Positions 18,093 to 28,587 are shown, counted from the stretch's first letter. The stretch: 64,000 nucleotides of DNA from Paraburkholderia panacisoli (GCF_008369935.1 NZ_VTUZ01000025.1:1-64000), one strand, 5' to 3'. Notes: a model not told the origin generated them from the sequence alone. Program-made: numbers and translations.

Positions 18093-19547
18093 TCAGCGCG
18101 CCAGCTGAAACGAGCGGACCGCGCTGTTCTTCTCGTAGAAGCGGCCGTTTTCGAACTGCTCGGCGACGATCGTCCAGTAGTAGACGCCCGCCGGCAGGTC
18201 GCTGACGACCAGCTGGCCGGCCGAGAGATCGGTGCTGTCGACGATCGGATGTCCCAGATCGGCGTCCGTGGCCAGCACGAAACGAAAACGCGTCTCGACG
18301 TTCGGGCGGCTGCTGACGAACCAGCGGAATTCGTAGTCGCGGCCGCCGGCGCGCGGCGCGGCCGACGCCTCCAGTCCGAGTTGGCGCCTCTCGAACGCGT
18401 ACACCTGCGGCAGACCGTCGAGCCCGTTTGCGGCGGTTGCGGCGATCCGCACGAAGTACGTGCCGTCGGGCAGATCGCCGAAATCCGCATGCGGCGCGGC
18501 GACCCGCTGGTCGCGGATCAGGTCGAGCTGATCGGCGTCGCGCGAGATCTGCACACGGTAGCCGACCGCGTGTTCGGCCGGCACGAGATCGAACGCGACC
18601 GTCTTGCCGTCCTGCACCCTGGCCGGCTTTGACAACGCGGGCGCGGCGAGCAGCTCGACCGGATCGCCGATCGCGCCGTCCGAACGCGTGACACTGCCGA
18701 AGCTCGCCTCGACGAGTTGCCTGGATGCTTGCAGCGGCACACCGGGCAGCGGCGCCGTGTCCCGGCCGCGCGACCCGAGCGGGTCCACGCCGACCGCGCC
18801 ATCGAGCACCGCCACCGCGGTGGTCTGTGCGGCGCCGCTATAGGTGACCTTGAAACGCGTGCCGCGCACGCCCGCCACCACCGACGGCGAACGGATCTGG
18901 AAGCGGTCGTCGCGCTTCGTCGCATGCGTGACCTGGCTTTCGACTTCGCCCCGGCGCAGTTCGAAGATGCTGTCGCCCGCGCCGGTCAGCGTGGTGCGCC
19001 GCAGTTTACCGATGTCCAGCTCGCCGTCCTGCGCGACCGTCACGTATGAGCCGTCCGGCAGCTCCAGCGTGACGAAGCCGTTCGGCCCGGTGCGGATGTG
19101 GTCGCCTTCGACGAGCGTCGTGGACGCCGTCACCGGCACGTAGGGATTCTTGCCGAACGCGTGCTCGGCCGGACCGCTGGTCGCGACCACGCGGGCCGCT
19201 TCTGGGTCCTGCCTGAGCTTGCCGGCCGGCAGACGCAACACGATGCCGGCCGGCATGCGGCGCGGCGCGGACACGTGGTTCAGACGGCTCAACAACGCCC
19301 AATCGGCCGGATCGCTGGGATAACGGCTGGCGATGTCATACAGCGAGTCGCCTTCGCGCGTCGTGTAGGAGACGTAAGCCGGCGCGGTGGCTTTCACGCG
19401 CGGCTTGAACACGCGCGATGCCGGCGGCTCGGCCAGTGCCGCACCGCACCAGTTCATGGCGATGAGGCCGGCCATCGCCAGCCAGCCCGCCGCGCGCCAA
19501 GCCCGGCACGACGGCGCCGCGCACTGACACTTCCGGGGACGCGTCAC
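18093..19547 (-). CDS. Exported FecR-domain protein with LysM motif
   Basis: Exported protein of 484 aa. A signal peptide ends near AALAEPP. A LysM motif (YTTREGDSLYDIASRYP, about 60-110) suggests peptidoglycan contact. A FecR domain (about 140-225, with GEVESQV and SPSVVAGVRGTRFKV) follows, then fibronectin-like repeats with VRIAATAANGLDGLPQVYAF. Together with a CHASE2 kinase and an OmpR regulator this forms a recurring three-gene module in Burkholderia relatives (inference from context). The start is GTG 19547, overlapping the response-regulator stop (GTGA). Confidence 0.85.
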   Translation of the reverse strand: MTRPRKCQCAAPSCRAWRAAGWLAMAGLIAMNWCGAALAEPPASRVFKPRVKATAPAYVSYTTREGDSLYDIASRYPSDPADWALLSRLNHVSAPRRMPAGIVLRLPAGKLRQDPEAARVVATSGPAEHAFGKNPYVPVTASTTLVEGDHIRTGPNGFVTLELPDGSYVTVAQDGELDIGKLRRTTLTGAGDSIFELRRGEVESQVTHATKRDDRFQIRSPSVVAGVRGTRFKVTYSGAAQTTAVAVLDGAVGVDPLGSRGRDTAPLPGVPLQASRQLVEASFGSVTRSDGAIGDPVELLAAPALSKPARVQDGKTVAFDLVPAEHAVGYRVQISRDADQLDLIRDQRVAAPHADFGDLPDGTYFVRIAATAANGLDGLPQVYAFERRQLGLEASAAPRAGGRDYEFRWFVSSRPNVETRFRFVLATDADLGHPIVDSTDLSAGQLVVSDLPAGVYYWTIVAEQFENGRFYEKNSAVRSFQLAR

Positions 19548-20281
19548 GCTTCCCCCGCTTCCGGGGCGTCATTGGTCGCTGCCGGCGGCTCATCGGCGTT
19601 GATCCGCTCGAGCCGGTAGCCATAACCGTACATCGGGGTCAGTCGATAGCCGTGCTCCGGGCGCAGCCCGAGCTTGCTGCGCAGCATCGAGACGTGGGTG
19701 TCCATGGTGCGCGACGGGATGTCGGTCGCCTGCTTCCAGATCACGTCGAGAATGTGCGCGCGCGATAGCGGCCGGCTCAGATGCTGGAACAGCAACAGTG
19801 CGAGCTCGAACTCCTTTTGCGTGAGCGCGACCGTGTTGCCCCGCACCACCACGTGCTTGGCGCCGAGATCGAATTCGAATTCGCCGAACACTTCTTTGGC
19901 AGCCGGCGGCTTGAGGGAATAGGCGCGGCGCAGCAGCGAGCCGACGCGCGCCAGCAGCACCGCCGCCGACACCGGCTTGACCAGATAGTCATCCGCGCCG
20001 GTGTTCAGGATCGACGTGATGTCGGTTTCGCGGCCACGGCTCGTCATGAAGAGAACCGGCAGGCGCTCGGAGAGGCTTTCGCGTACCCAGTGCAGCACCT
20101 CTTCGCCCGACATGTCGGGGACGTTCCAGTCGAGCACCAGCAGATCGAAAGTCTGGCGCCGCAATTGCCGCACCAGTTCGCGCCCCGCGTCGTATGCGTG
20201 ACAGACATGCCCCGCTGCGGACAGCGTTTGGCAAACCAGATCGGCCTGAGCCGAATCGTCATCCAGAACAGCAATTCTCAT
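19544..20281 (-). CDS. OmpR-family response regulator
   Basis: Two-domain transcriptional regulator of 245 aa. The receiver domain has acidic residues 7-9, the phospho-acceptor Asp51 in VLDWNVPDMSG and Lys102 in YLVKPVS. A winged-helix DNA-binding domain ends with YGYGYRLERI. ATG 20281 has a GGGG-type ribosome site and gives the family N-terminus MRIAVLDDD. It leads the operon with the FecR/LysM protein and the CHASE2 kinase, which is its probable phosphodonor. Confidence 0.92.
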   Translation of the reverse strand: MRIAVLDDDSAQADLVCQTLSAAGHVCHAYDAGRELVRQLRRQTFDLLVLDWNVPDMSGEEVLHWVRESLSERLPVLFMTSRGRETDITSILNTGADDYLVKPVSAAVLLARVGSLLRRAYSLKPPAAKEVFGEFEFDLGAKHVVVRGNTVALTQKEFELALLLFQHLSRPLSRAHILDVIWKQATDIPSRTMDTHVSMLRSKLGLRPEHGYRLTPMYGYGYRLERINADEPPAATNDAPEAGEA

Positions 20282-21001
20282 AAAACCCCGCAACGCGACA
20301 TCGTACTTCGTGACTGGTGACCGGCGAGCCGGCAAATGACCGGGATGGCGGCGCTGACACCGTCGATCAGCTTCGATTCAAACTCCGGCTGCTCGTCTTT
20401 TGACTAGTGGCCCTTTCCTCGCCCCCGTTTAGCACTGCTTTCGCATCATCTCGAAATCAGCGCCTATATTGGCTTTGTCACATCAATTATTCCGGGCAGT
20501 CCATCTTAATCGAAATCGCCCGCCATTTTTCCGGACGCCGGTCAGCGCCTTGTCGTCGGCGCGCCCGGCGGGGAGCCGTTTCCGGGAATTTTCCTTGTGA
20601 TCTTCCTGGGTCCGTAGGGGCTTGATTCCGGCCTGCAAAATCGTCGCTCAGGTCGGCTGGCCTCGCTCGCACGGTAATTTACCCGACTGCCTGTCTCAAT
20701 TCAGAACGCTCCGCATTTGCGGGACGATGATTTAACAATTTTCAAGTCAGTATAAGAATAGTCCCAAGATAAATCGTTTAAACATTGTCAAATCGATTTG
20801 ATACTGCGAACGCAGATATACACCGAAGCACACGGACACCACAAAAGAAACTTAAAAAACAATGACTTGAAACAACAATCAGATCAATCAACGTGGTAGC
20901 GACGCGCGTTATCGCGTTGCAAAACTCCGAGGTTGGCGTAACATTTTGCGTAGGTTTTTTTGCCACCGAAGGCAGTCCGAGAAACCCCCACCAGACCGAA
21001 A
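20282..21001. other. Intergenic border between chromosome-type genes and the integrase island
   Basis: I see no convincing gene and no tRNA in these 720 bases. From about 20700 the sequence becomes markedly AT-richer, which fits the left border of an integrated element. The attachment site should lie here, but its core cannot be named without the right end. Confidence 0.45.
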
Positions 21002-22303
21002 ATGAAGTTCGACGCCAGACGGGCCAAGTTGCTCCAGCCGAAAGAACATATTGCGTTCGACGATTTCCCCGGCTTACGACTCGAAGCCACGGCGACGCGA
21101 CGCACTTGGACGTACCGATACCGATCGCCTCTCGACGGTAACATGCGACAAATCAAGCTCGGGGATTGGCCAGCGATGCCTCTGGCCGCGGCGGTCGTTG
21201 AGTGGGAGGCAAAACGAGGCATCCGTGACACTGGCGACGATCCCGCCCTCGCGCGACGTCGGGCCAGAGCGCACGTGGCCGCACCGGACGCCAAACATGG
21301 TCCCGGTGCATATACCGTCCGGCGCCTCGTCGCCGATTATTTGGCCGGTCACGTCGAGCATAACGCCAGCCCCGCAGTGCAAGCAAATACTCGATATGCA
21401 CTCGGCAGCCCCATCGAACCGATCTTGGACAAGCTTCCTGAAACCATCACTCGCAAGATAGCCTTCGATCTGCTGGAAAGGTTACGAGATCGCCCTACCT
21501 ATGCGAACCGCATCAAGATGGAACTTAGCGCGGCGTGGGACTACGCGCTCGATGCCGGTCGGCTTCCCGAAAATACGCCGAACTGGTGGCGCCAGATCAT
21601 GCGCGGACGGCTGCGCAGTAAGGGCCGCAGTCGCAACGGTGCGCGTGTCACAGACAAGCGTGTACTGACGGGCCCCGAGATCACTGCTCTCGTTCCGTGG
21701 GTGCAGGTGCTTGGGGAGGATGTAGCGGATGTAGCTCAGCTCTATCTATGGACAGGACAACGCGGCAACGAGATTGTCGCCATGCAGGGCGTCGAGTTGA
21801 GCGAAGAGGTTGATGGTCTCTGGTGGACTATTCCGAAGACAAAGACGAAAAACAAGCGCATAGAACGTGCGACTGCGCATCGCGTACCGCTCGTCGGTCG
21901 AGCTGAGGCGATCGTCCGAAAACGATGGGGGATTTACGGCGCCAGCTATCTATTTCCTTACACTACGCCGAAAGCAGGACGCCGTGCAGCTAAGTCACGC
22001 AAATGCATTACCCAAGCGAGTGTCGGGCAGATCATTGCCCGCTGCCAACCCTATTGGAAGGGAAACAACAGGCTAGTGACTGATCGTCCAATCCCCGTAA
22101 CGGGATGGACGCCGCACGATCTTCGCCGCACTGCGCGTACGATGCTCGGCGCGCTGGGATGCGCGAACGAGGTAGCCGAAGAAATAATTGGTCACATCAA
22201 GCCGGGTATCGTCGGGGTCTACAACCTTTACAGCTACGATGTGGAAAAGCGAGAGTGGCTCACGAAGGTGGCCGCTCGGCTCGAGGAGCTGGCCGCTTCC
22301 TAA
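21002..22303 (+). CDS. P4-type tyrosine recombinase / integrase
   Basis: Site-specific recombinase likely responsible for insertion of the island. The N-terminal arm and SAM-like core-binding domain are followed by a catalytic domain with Arg in TGQRGNE, HxxR in TPHDLRRTAR, His in IGHIKPG and the nucleophile Tyr in VYNLYSYD. ATG 21002 (433 aa, MKFDARRAKLL) is preferred over an upstream TTG at 20960. The 3' end overlaps a convergent AlpA-like gene by 44 bases. Confidence 0.92.
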   Translation: MKFDARRAKLLQPKEHIAFDDFPGLRLEATATRRTWTYRYRSPLDGNMRQIKLGDWPAMPLAAAVVEWEAKRGIRDTGDDPALARRRARAHVAAPDAKHGPGAYTVRRLVADYLAGHVEHNASPAVQANTRYALGSPIEPILDKLPETITRKIAFDLLERLRDRPTYANRIKMELSAAWDYALDAGRLPENTPNWWRQIMRGRLRSKGRSRNGARVTDKRVLTGPEITALVPWVQVLGEDVADVAQLYLWTGQRGNEIVAMQGVELSEEVDGLWWTIPKTKTKNKRIERATAHRVPLVGRAEAIVRKRWGIYGASYLFPYTTPKAGRRAAKSRKCITQASVGQIIARCQPYWKGNNRLVTDRPIPVTGWTPHDLRRTARTMLGALGCANEVAEEIIGHIKPGIVGVYNLYSYDVEKREWLTKVAARLEELAAS

Positions 22304-22505
22304 CGCCTGTATTCTCCGGCGGCAGGAGGTCGGCAATCGGACGAGTGTCAGCCCATTCCTGAACCTCGTGTGCGAGCCACCCTACCCTCCGGCCCGACAG
22401 TAGACGCGGTTCAGGAAACGCCTTCTCGCGTACCAGTTTCTGTACGGTCGTCGGCGATAACGAGAGTGCCTCTGCCACTTCTTTCAGAGAGAAACAGATT
22501 TTCAT
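22260..22505 (-). CDS. AlpA-like helix-turn-helix regulator / excisionase
   Basis: Small 81-aa DNA-binding protein. The MerR-like helix-turn-helix is SLKEVAEALSLSPTTVQKLV, followed by the wing (FPEPRLLSGRRVGWLAHEV) characteristic of AlpA/excisionase proteins of P4-like elements. It is convergent with and overlaps the integrase gene, an arrangement that could tie excision and integration control together. Confidence 0.75.
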   Translation of the reverse strand: MKICFSLKEVAEALSLSPTTVQKLVREKAFPEPRLLSGRRVGWLAHEVQEWADTRPIADLLPPENTGVRKRPAPRAERPPS

Positions 22506-23798
22506 TGCGACTTCACCTCTCGCGCGTTGCCCGTGATTCCCTATATGCGTTGGGCCGTTTAGATGATGAACAACCGGGGAATTGATGAGGCATCACTAAC
22601 ACCTCATACGTGCCCGAACGGAAGAGCGCACGTCTAAATCTAATGGGTAACATCGAACGCTGCAAATGCGGCCATAAGAAGGAAATTGCGTTTAGTGGCG
22701 TATCGATCGGACGTTGGCTATCCTCGGAGTTCCGCGGTAGTCCATTGCCAAATGAGGCTGAGCCGAAAATCATCGCCATCCCTGCTCCCGCGGGCTTGAT
22801 TCTTTTCATTTCAGGTTCGATGAATGTCTAGCACGCGCAGCGCATCGGGGGCATGAAGTCCCGGCCTCACTTAGCACGCTTTACGTTGCATGCACCGACG
22901 GATATCTGCGGGTCCTCAGGTTGCCCGATTGGCTTCTCATTTCAGCCGGATAGAGTCAGCATCCCCACTCGATTGTCAATACGGTGGCCGGAGCCGTGTA
23001 GTGACGGGATACCCGCCTGCTCTGGCGACTACGATACCGTCGGCGATACCGGAAATTATGCCCGGCAGTTCACGGCTGTTACGGGAACGCAACGGCGGCT
23101 CAACGCCGCTTTGTTTGAAAATTCGCGGACACTCACCGTCTCGACGCGATTTCTAGGTGCGATACCGTCGCTAATACCGTCGGCCCTCTATAGCGTTACG
23201 ACCATAGTGCGCGCCAAGAGCCCGTTTGAAAGGAGTAGAACATTGATGCGGCCCATGTTCAAGCTTCAGATGCGGACAGTAGCAAATCGGGCTTGGAATG
23301 CCTACCATCGAGAAGAAGACCGTCGAGGACACGACCCAGCGCGCCTTGACGGCTCAAGGCCGCGGGCTACATTTGCGGACGATGCGATGAAGGCAGGAAA
23401 GATGGCTGGACCGACAACCGGCCACAAGGCCCGGCGCGCAACCCGCGAGCCCGACAGCCGTACGCCGGGACGCACGAATTCAGGATTCTCGGGGAAGACG
23501 ACGTTCAACGTATGGTGACTGCCACCAGCCGCGGCGGATTGCATGTATTTGCAGATTAGGCAGAGGGCACTTAAAGCGCCTTCGACTTGAACTCCCGGCC
23601 CAGAGGGCGTACGTTCGGCTTTCATCAGGAAATCGTCGGAGGGCATAAAGGGGGCTTCAACTAGCGCAAGTCGCTCAATTGGCCCCGCTTTGAACACCCC
23701 CGTGTTCCGAGCGTCCCCACCAGGCATAGATGAACGTCATCCCGACCGTGGCAAAGTCATTTAAAATCGCCCGAACGTAACTAAATGGATTAGCGCCT
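22506..23798. other. Gene-poor stretch behind the integrase
   Basis: Several short open frames exist on both strands, but none has a recognisable domain, a good ribosome site or convincing codon use. Short repeats of the type CGATACCGTCG occur at about 23029-23043, with related copies near 23160. The stretch may contain decayed genes. An ATG at 23299 opens a 30-codon frame, MPTIEKKTVEDTTQRAL, that stops early. Confidence 0.4.
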
Positions 23799-26700
23799 AT
23801 GCCCACGGGGGCTTCCGGCCGAGCGTTCCTTCAGGATGTAGAGATCGGCGCCGAGCTACACGAACTAAAGCCTGCGCCATCGGTCGATGTGCTGCCTTTC
23901 GATGTCAGCTTTGACAAACTCACGGACCGTTCGTTTGAGTTGCTGCTTTACTCTCTCTACAAAGCGGGAGGTTCGTTCGCAGCCAAGCTGCAGTATGACA
24001 GCGTCCAACTTCTTCCTCGAGGTACGGATCGCGGACGTGACGTAGTCTTGCTCGCGGATCAGCGCCCGGTCGCAGTCGTCCAGTGCAAAAAGCATGGGAG
24101 CGCTTTGGCGTTGCCAGAGACATTGCGCGAGGTTTCGCGTCTGATTCTGGCGGCCATGGTGGACCCGGCAGTTGTGCCACTGCAATCAGGGCTCACTTAC
24201 ATATTAGCTGCGTCAGGTGGCCTTTCGGAGCCCGCCCAAGCGCTATTTCACGAAACAGGGCGAATCGTAAAGGAAGAGGAGTCGCTCATCTGTGAGTGCG
24301 CGCTGCAAACCCGGAAGAAATATACAAGCCTTCACGGATTGGATGAGACTGCCGCAGCCGACGGCGTCGTGGCTGCGCTGCGTAGCGCTTCGCTCCACTA
24401 TCTTGCATCAGAGGACCTTGATGCATGGTTAAAGGAACAGCCGAGTGTGTATGCGAAGTTCTTCGCCGTACGTACAGTCGTCGAAACGCTTTGGGCGGAG
24501 CGGCAATTCGCTGCGCTGGCGAGTGAGTTTCGCCGTGGCTCTGCTGCACGGAAGGGCTCGAGTTTGGGCGGCTGGTATCACGCCTCGGCTACCGCATCGT
24601 TCTCCGTGGTAGCGCGTGCACCTGGCAATTCCGGTGGCCCACCGATCCTGCTCGACGACGTTTACGTGCCCCGCAAGCTGGAAGGTGTCGTCGAAGAGTG
24701 GCTAGGAAAAGCCGGCGCGAGCGCTGAGGGAGTCATGGTGGTGATCATAGCCCCCGGCGGTTACGGAAAAACCAGCCTGCTATGGCACTACCATCGCAAA
24801 CACAACGCGATGCCTGGCGGGCATGCGCTCCTGTTCAGTGCGTCGATGATCGAGACAAAGGTCGACCGAGGCGATTTCGACGAGGATCTTACCGCACTTG
24901 TCGAGCATGTTTCCGCTCGCACCGCGGAAGGAGCAAGGGTAGCCGTGTGCCTCGATACATTCGACGTGCTCGCGCATCGAGAGGATCTTCAACTGGCAGG
25001 CCTGCGACTCGTGAGCGAGCTGATCGCAGCGGGCGCGAGTGTAGTGATGTCATCCCGCCCTGAAGAGGTTTCGCGGGTTCCCGTGGAGCAGCTCGCGGCG
25101 ATCGCTGTACGCCTGTATCTGAGCGAGTATGACGAGGAAGAGTTCGCATTGGCGATTTCCGGCCACTGCCGCGCTTTCTATCGGCATACGGACATGACCT
25201 CGACTCAAGTCGAGCAGCAAATTCAGCGTATTCAAAATCTCGTGGCGCTCGGGCGGCCGGTGAAGGAAGTCTGCCTCAACCCTCTGACGCTGCGAATGCT
25301 GTTCGAACTCTACGCACCTAATCAGGTGCCAGAAGGTATCAATTCTCTCCGTCTGTATTCAGAATATTGGACAGCACGAGTACGTGGCGATCGTCGAATG
25401 GCTGGCCCGCTCGCCGCGCCGAACGCTGACGTTTCGGCCTCGGTCCTGCGGATCGCCGCGAAGATGCTCGATCATGGGACCCCCCTCCTTTCAGCTGATC
25501 AACTAGCTGACGAACTCGCCACCGGGCGTCTCCTCGAACACGACGTCGCCGAGCTACTGAACCGCAACCTGCTGATCCGCTCCGGTACGGGCAGCCTGGA
25601 GTTTTTTCACCAAACATTCTTTGAGCATGCTGCCGCGCGCCACCTTGATGACATCGGGTATGTTCCGCTGCACCATTTCGTTATGCAAGTCCGCGAAGTC
25701 GCTAACGACGCCTTTCGCCTACCGGTCTATGAGCAGCTCCTCCTGCTTCTCGCCGGCCGAGCCGGCAACACGCCGACAATCGAACAGCAGATAGATGCAT
25801 TGCTGAACGAATCGCATCCTGGGCTCCAAGGCATCGGACTACACGCGCACATGCTTGCTACAAACGGGTACGAAGTCGGGCGTCTGTTCATGGCAAAGGC
25901 AGCACGCGAGAAAACCGTCTACCTTCTTACCCGCTTTTGCCAACTCATTTACAACCTTCAACGGCAGCGCGTATCAGAGGTGGTCGCTCTCATCGAGACG
26001 GCCTGGGACAGTCAACACTGGCGTTCGATGGAGTTGGTAGCACGTATGCTGGTTTGGCTCGCCCAGTCTGACTGGCCGGTATGCAAGAATCAGCTTGAGA
26101 AACATGACTTTGTGAAAGCGCTGCATGACTGCACGCCCAATGACTATGTTGACGTTGAACGTTTGGTAGTGTCGGTGTATCGCCATGGCGTGCCGGACGA
26201 CGCTGAGTGGTCCTGCAACCAGATGCTCCGATGCGTACGGAACGGGCGCCATGCTCGCCTCGTGCTTGAGTTCGTAAGTGCCGAGGTGCATCGACTGCCT
26301 CGCCAGGTTGCAAAGGAAATTCAGCGCATAGTAATTGATAGGGCCAGACAGGCCCCCAACTCTCGCCACGGTCCAGTCCCTGACGTCCAAAGCCGCTGCC
26401 TGTCAGAAATCTGGCGCGCCCATCCGGAGATAGCGCCGACCGACGAAAACGCCTTACTACAGCACGACGCCGCTGAAGCCCGGCTTATGCTCCGTGCGCT
26501 CGCCATAACGCAAACCCCGACTACCCAGTCTCTAAAGCTCGTCCTGATAAATCGCGCCGAACGAGAAAGCGACGCCAGTCGACTCTACATATTGATGTAC
26601 GAATTTATAGCACCGTCGATGGCAGAGGGTCCCGCTGTGGGCGAAGCTGTCTGGAAGAGTATGACTAGAGCATGCGAGCGACTGCTGCGTAGCGCTCTGA

Positions 26701-27881
26701 TCGCGCCTGACGCCGCCGGACCCTGCGCGCGCGTAGTTTCGAACGCCATCAAAGACCTATACGTGCGCGACATCGACGCACCCGGCCTCTGGGAGATCAT
26801 AAGACAAATCTCGGCGGACGACTGGCTCCAGGCCGTTAACTATCTCCCCTTGTTCCCGGTTGCTGTGGCAGATGGGGCACCAGCTGCGCTGCTGGCACTT
26901 GACCTTGTGTGCGGCGACCCGCATACGTACAGGCGACATGCTTCAATCCTCAAAGGTGCGCTCCCTAGCTTCTCCGTGACGGCGCGACGTTTTGGAGTCG
27001 TCCTCAAGCTCGCCGCGGCGACAACTGATTCCCGGCTGTTGATGACATATTTTCAGAAGGTAGAGTCATCCGGAGCGTGGCCTGATCTGCTTACTTTGGT
27101 AACGCAAGAACTCTCGACTGTTGACCAGATCATCCGTGGAGCCTTGACCTCGCGGGTCGGGTCGGTGCGAATGTCCGCCTTCCAGTTACTCGCGTTTCTT
27201 GCACGCCGCAAGGCGATGTCGGCCCCGTCCCATAGCACCGTTTTACGCTGGCTGAATGACGAGCAACAACCTGAAGTACGCGCAGCCGCCTTACCCTTGT
27301 TGGTCACGGCGACCGACACATCGACTGTGGACTCAACTGTGGCAGCTTTGCTTCGTAGCGCAAACTACGGAAAGCCATCTTCTTCAAATGGTGTCGTCGA
27401 ACAGCTACGCGAAGTGCTGACCATTCCTGCGATTCGGCTCTCCCGTTCGCTGCAAAAAGCCATCCTCACCTTCGCATTGCGCAACAACGCCACGGAACCA
27501 CAAGTGAGTATCGTGGGACGAGTGATTGACCTCAGCATTGGCGTTGACGATCTCGACGCGGCGCAAGATGCCGCACTTCTTTTGCTGCAGAGTGAGACTG
27601 CACAAAATCTCAGCGCTACACAAAAGCGGTCACTTGGTCATCACCTCGATAAACCGTTCCTATCGCTTTACCGTCGACTCACGGTGACGGAGTTGTGGCG
27701 TCATTGCGTTTCATTGAAGCAGCTTGACGAACACCTTGGGCGTCTTGTCGTGGTGTCCCTTTGCAAAAGCGAGCGACACGACATCGACGACTTTCTCAAC
27801 TCGATTCTTGATGATGTCGAAGTCCATCCACGACTCAAGCGCATCATTCAAGACTATCGACAGTTTCTATGGCGACGTTAA
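23799..27881 (+). CDS. Avs-like STAND NTPase with N-terminal nuclease domain
   Basis: Large 1360-aa protein with the layout of antiviral STAND (Avs) sensors. The N-terminal restriction-like nuclease has a PD-(D/E)XK core, with Asp81 in RGRDVVLL, Gln95-Cys-Lys97 in VVQCKKH and an upstream Glu in DRSFELLLYSL. The NTPase domain has Walker A APGGYGKTS (Lys near 324), Walker B VAVCLDTFDVL near 385 and a sensor-like SSRPEE. About 750 C-terminal residues of helical repeats would be the target-sensing arm. Known Avs proteins assemble on phage proteins and then cut DNA; that this one does so is inference. It has no obvious operon partner. ATG 23799 is the start used. Confidence 0.8.
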   Translation: MPTGASGRAFLQDVEIGAELHELKPAPSVDVLPFDVSFDKLTDRSFELLLYSLYKAGGSFAAKLQYDSVQLLPRGTDRGRDVVLLADQRPVAVVQCKKHGSALALPETLREVSRLILAAMVDPAVVPLQSGLTYILAASGGLSEPAQALFHETGRIVKEEESLICECALQTRKKYTSLHGLDETAAADGVVAALRSASLHYLASEDLDAWLKEQPSVYAKFFAVRTVVETLWAERQFAALASEFRRGSAARKGSSLGGWYHASATASFSVVARAPGNSGGPPILLDDVYVPRKLEGVVEEWLGKAGASAEGVMVVIIAPGGYGKTSLLWHYHRKHNAMPGGHALLFSASMIETKVDRGDFDEDLTALVEHVSARTAEGARVAVCLDTFDVLAHREDLQLAGLRLVSELIAAGASVVMSSRPEEVSRVPVEQLAAIAVRLYLSEYDEEEFALAISGHCRAFYRHTDMTSTQVEQQIQRIQNLVALGRPVKEVCLNPLTLRMLFELYAPNQVPEGINSLRLYSEYWTARVRGDRRMAGPLAAPNADVSASVLRIAAKMLDHGTPLLSADQLADELATGRLLEHDVAELLNRNLLIRSGTGSLEFFHQTFFEHAAARHLDDIGYVPLHHFVMQVREVANDAFRLPVYEQLLLLLAGRAGNTPTIEQQIDALLNESHPGLQGIGLHAHMLATNGYEVGRLFMAKAAREKTVYLLTRFCQLIYNLQRQRVSEVVALIETAWDSQHWRSMELVARMLVWLAQSDWPVCKNQLEKHDFVKALHDCTPNDYVDVERLVVSVYRHGVPDDAEWSCNQMLRCVRNGRHARLVLEFVSAEVHRLPRQVAKEIQRIVIDRARQAPNSRHGPVPDVQSRCLSEIWRAHPEIAPTDENALLQHDAAEARLMLRALAITQTPTTQSLKLVLINRAERESDASRLYILMYEFIAPSMAEGPAVGEAVWKSMTRACERLLRSALIAPDAAGPCARVVSNAIKDLYVRDIDAPGLWEIIRQISADDWLQAVNYLPLFPVAVADGAPAALLALDLVCGDPHTYRRHASILKGALPSFSVTARRFGVVLKLAAATTDSRLLMTYFQKVESSGAWPDLLTLVTQELSTVDQIIRGALTSRVGSVRMSAFQLLAFLARRKAMSAPSHSTVLRWLNDEQQPEVRAAALPLLVTATDTSTVDSTVAALLRSANYGKPSSSNGVVEQLREVLTIPAIRLSRSLQKAILTFALRNNATEPQVSIVGRVIDLSIGVDDLDAAQDAALLLLQSETAQNLSATQKRSLGHHLDKPFLSLYRRLTVTELWRHCVSLKQLDEHLGRLVVVSLCKSERHDIDDFLNSILDDVEVHPRLKRIIQDYRQFLWRR

Positions 27882-28065
27882 GAGAACCGGTTTAGCACTG
27901 CTGCCTGACAATTGCCCCCGTCGATACAGACGACTGACTACCGTGCGCAACCTGAAACGTACAGGTCGCTGAAATGCTCGATTGGGGCGAAGGCGTATCG
28001 ACAGACGGCCGAGAGCACCTTTAACGTACGTCGCGGAGGCTCATCGACCGCAACCACTCCGACCG

Positions 28066-28587
28066 TCAGCGCTCCCACATGGGTTTGGCTGCGGTATTGG
28101 TGATCAATCCATGTAATGCCACTGCCGCTTCGTGAATCTTGGAGGTGACCTCCTTAATGTCGGCGACCCGCACGATCTCAACGTTGGTCTTGAAGCTGCC
28201 ACGCGCCGACATGTATGCGATGTGCACCTCGTCATCCTCGTCCAAAGAGAGCGCGTTATGTGCGTACTTGTTGCGCCCCGACTGGGCTGCCCGGACTTTC
28301 TTGATGACGCTCTCGTACTCCTTTAAGTGAGGGAACTGATCGACGAGTTGTCCGCATAGGGAACTTACGATATCCACTCGCTGCTGGAAGTTGCTGTGCG
28401 CAACCATCGCCAGCGCACGGATGTCAGTCGGCGAGTCATAGCCAGCCAGTTTTGAGATTGCGAGCGCCGTCGTCGATTCTAGCGAGCCCCACACGCTCAC
28501 CATGCGCCCGAGTTCGAGCAGGTATTCATTAGGCAATGGCCAATCGGGGTTGAACTCGCCGCGTTTGGATGTTTTCTGGGTGGTCAT
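28066..28587 (-). CDS. Small HEPN-like protein in the SPARSA operon
   Basis: A 173-aa helical protein not assigned to a named family. It contains RNKYAH (Arg105 to His110), matching the RX4-6H motif of HEPN ribonucleases. The preceding helix MVSVWGSLESTTALAISKLAG resembles proteins of that fold. Its start overlaps the stop of the upstream abortive-infection gene (ATGA), and it is the last of four tightly packed genes. A toxin or accessory role is inference from motif and neighbours. Confidence 0.6.
   Translation of the reverse strand: MTTQKTSKRGEFNPDWPLPNEYLLELGRMVSVWGSLESTTALAISKLAGYDSPTDIRALAMVAHSNFQQRVDIVSSLCGQLVDQFPHLKEYESVIKKVRAAQSGRNKYAHNALSLDEDDEVHIAYMSARGSFKTNVEIVRVADIKEVTSKIHEAAVALHGLITNTAAKPMWER

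Noticed and set aside
20282..21001. A tRNA gene as the integration target
   Set aside because: No cloverleaf with a T-arm and acceptor stem could be built in this stretch.
22513..22809. 98-codon minus-strand frame next to the AlpA-like gene
   Set aside because: No recognisable motif and no clear ribosome site; could be real but cannot be supported.
22853..23518. 221-codon open frame behind the integrase
   Set aside because: No domain, poor start context and residue make-up unlike a real protein; not called.
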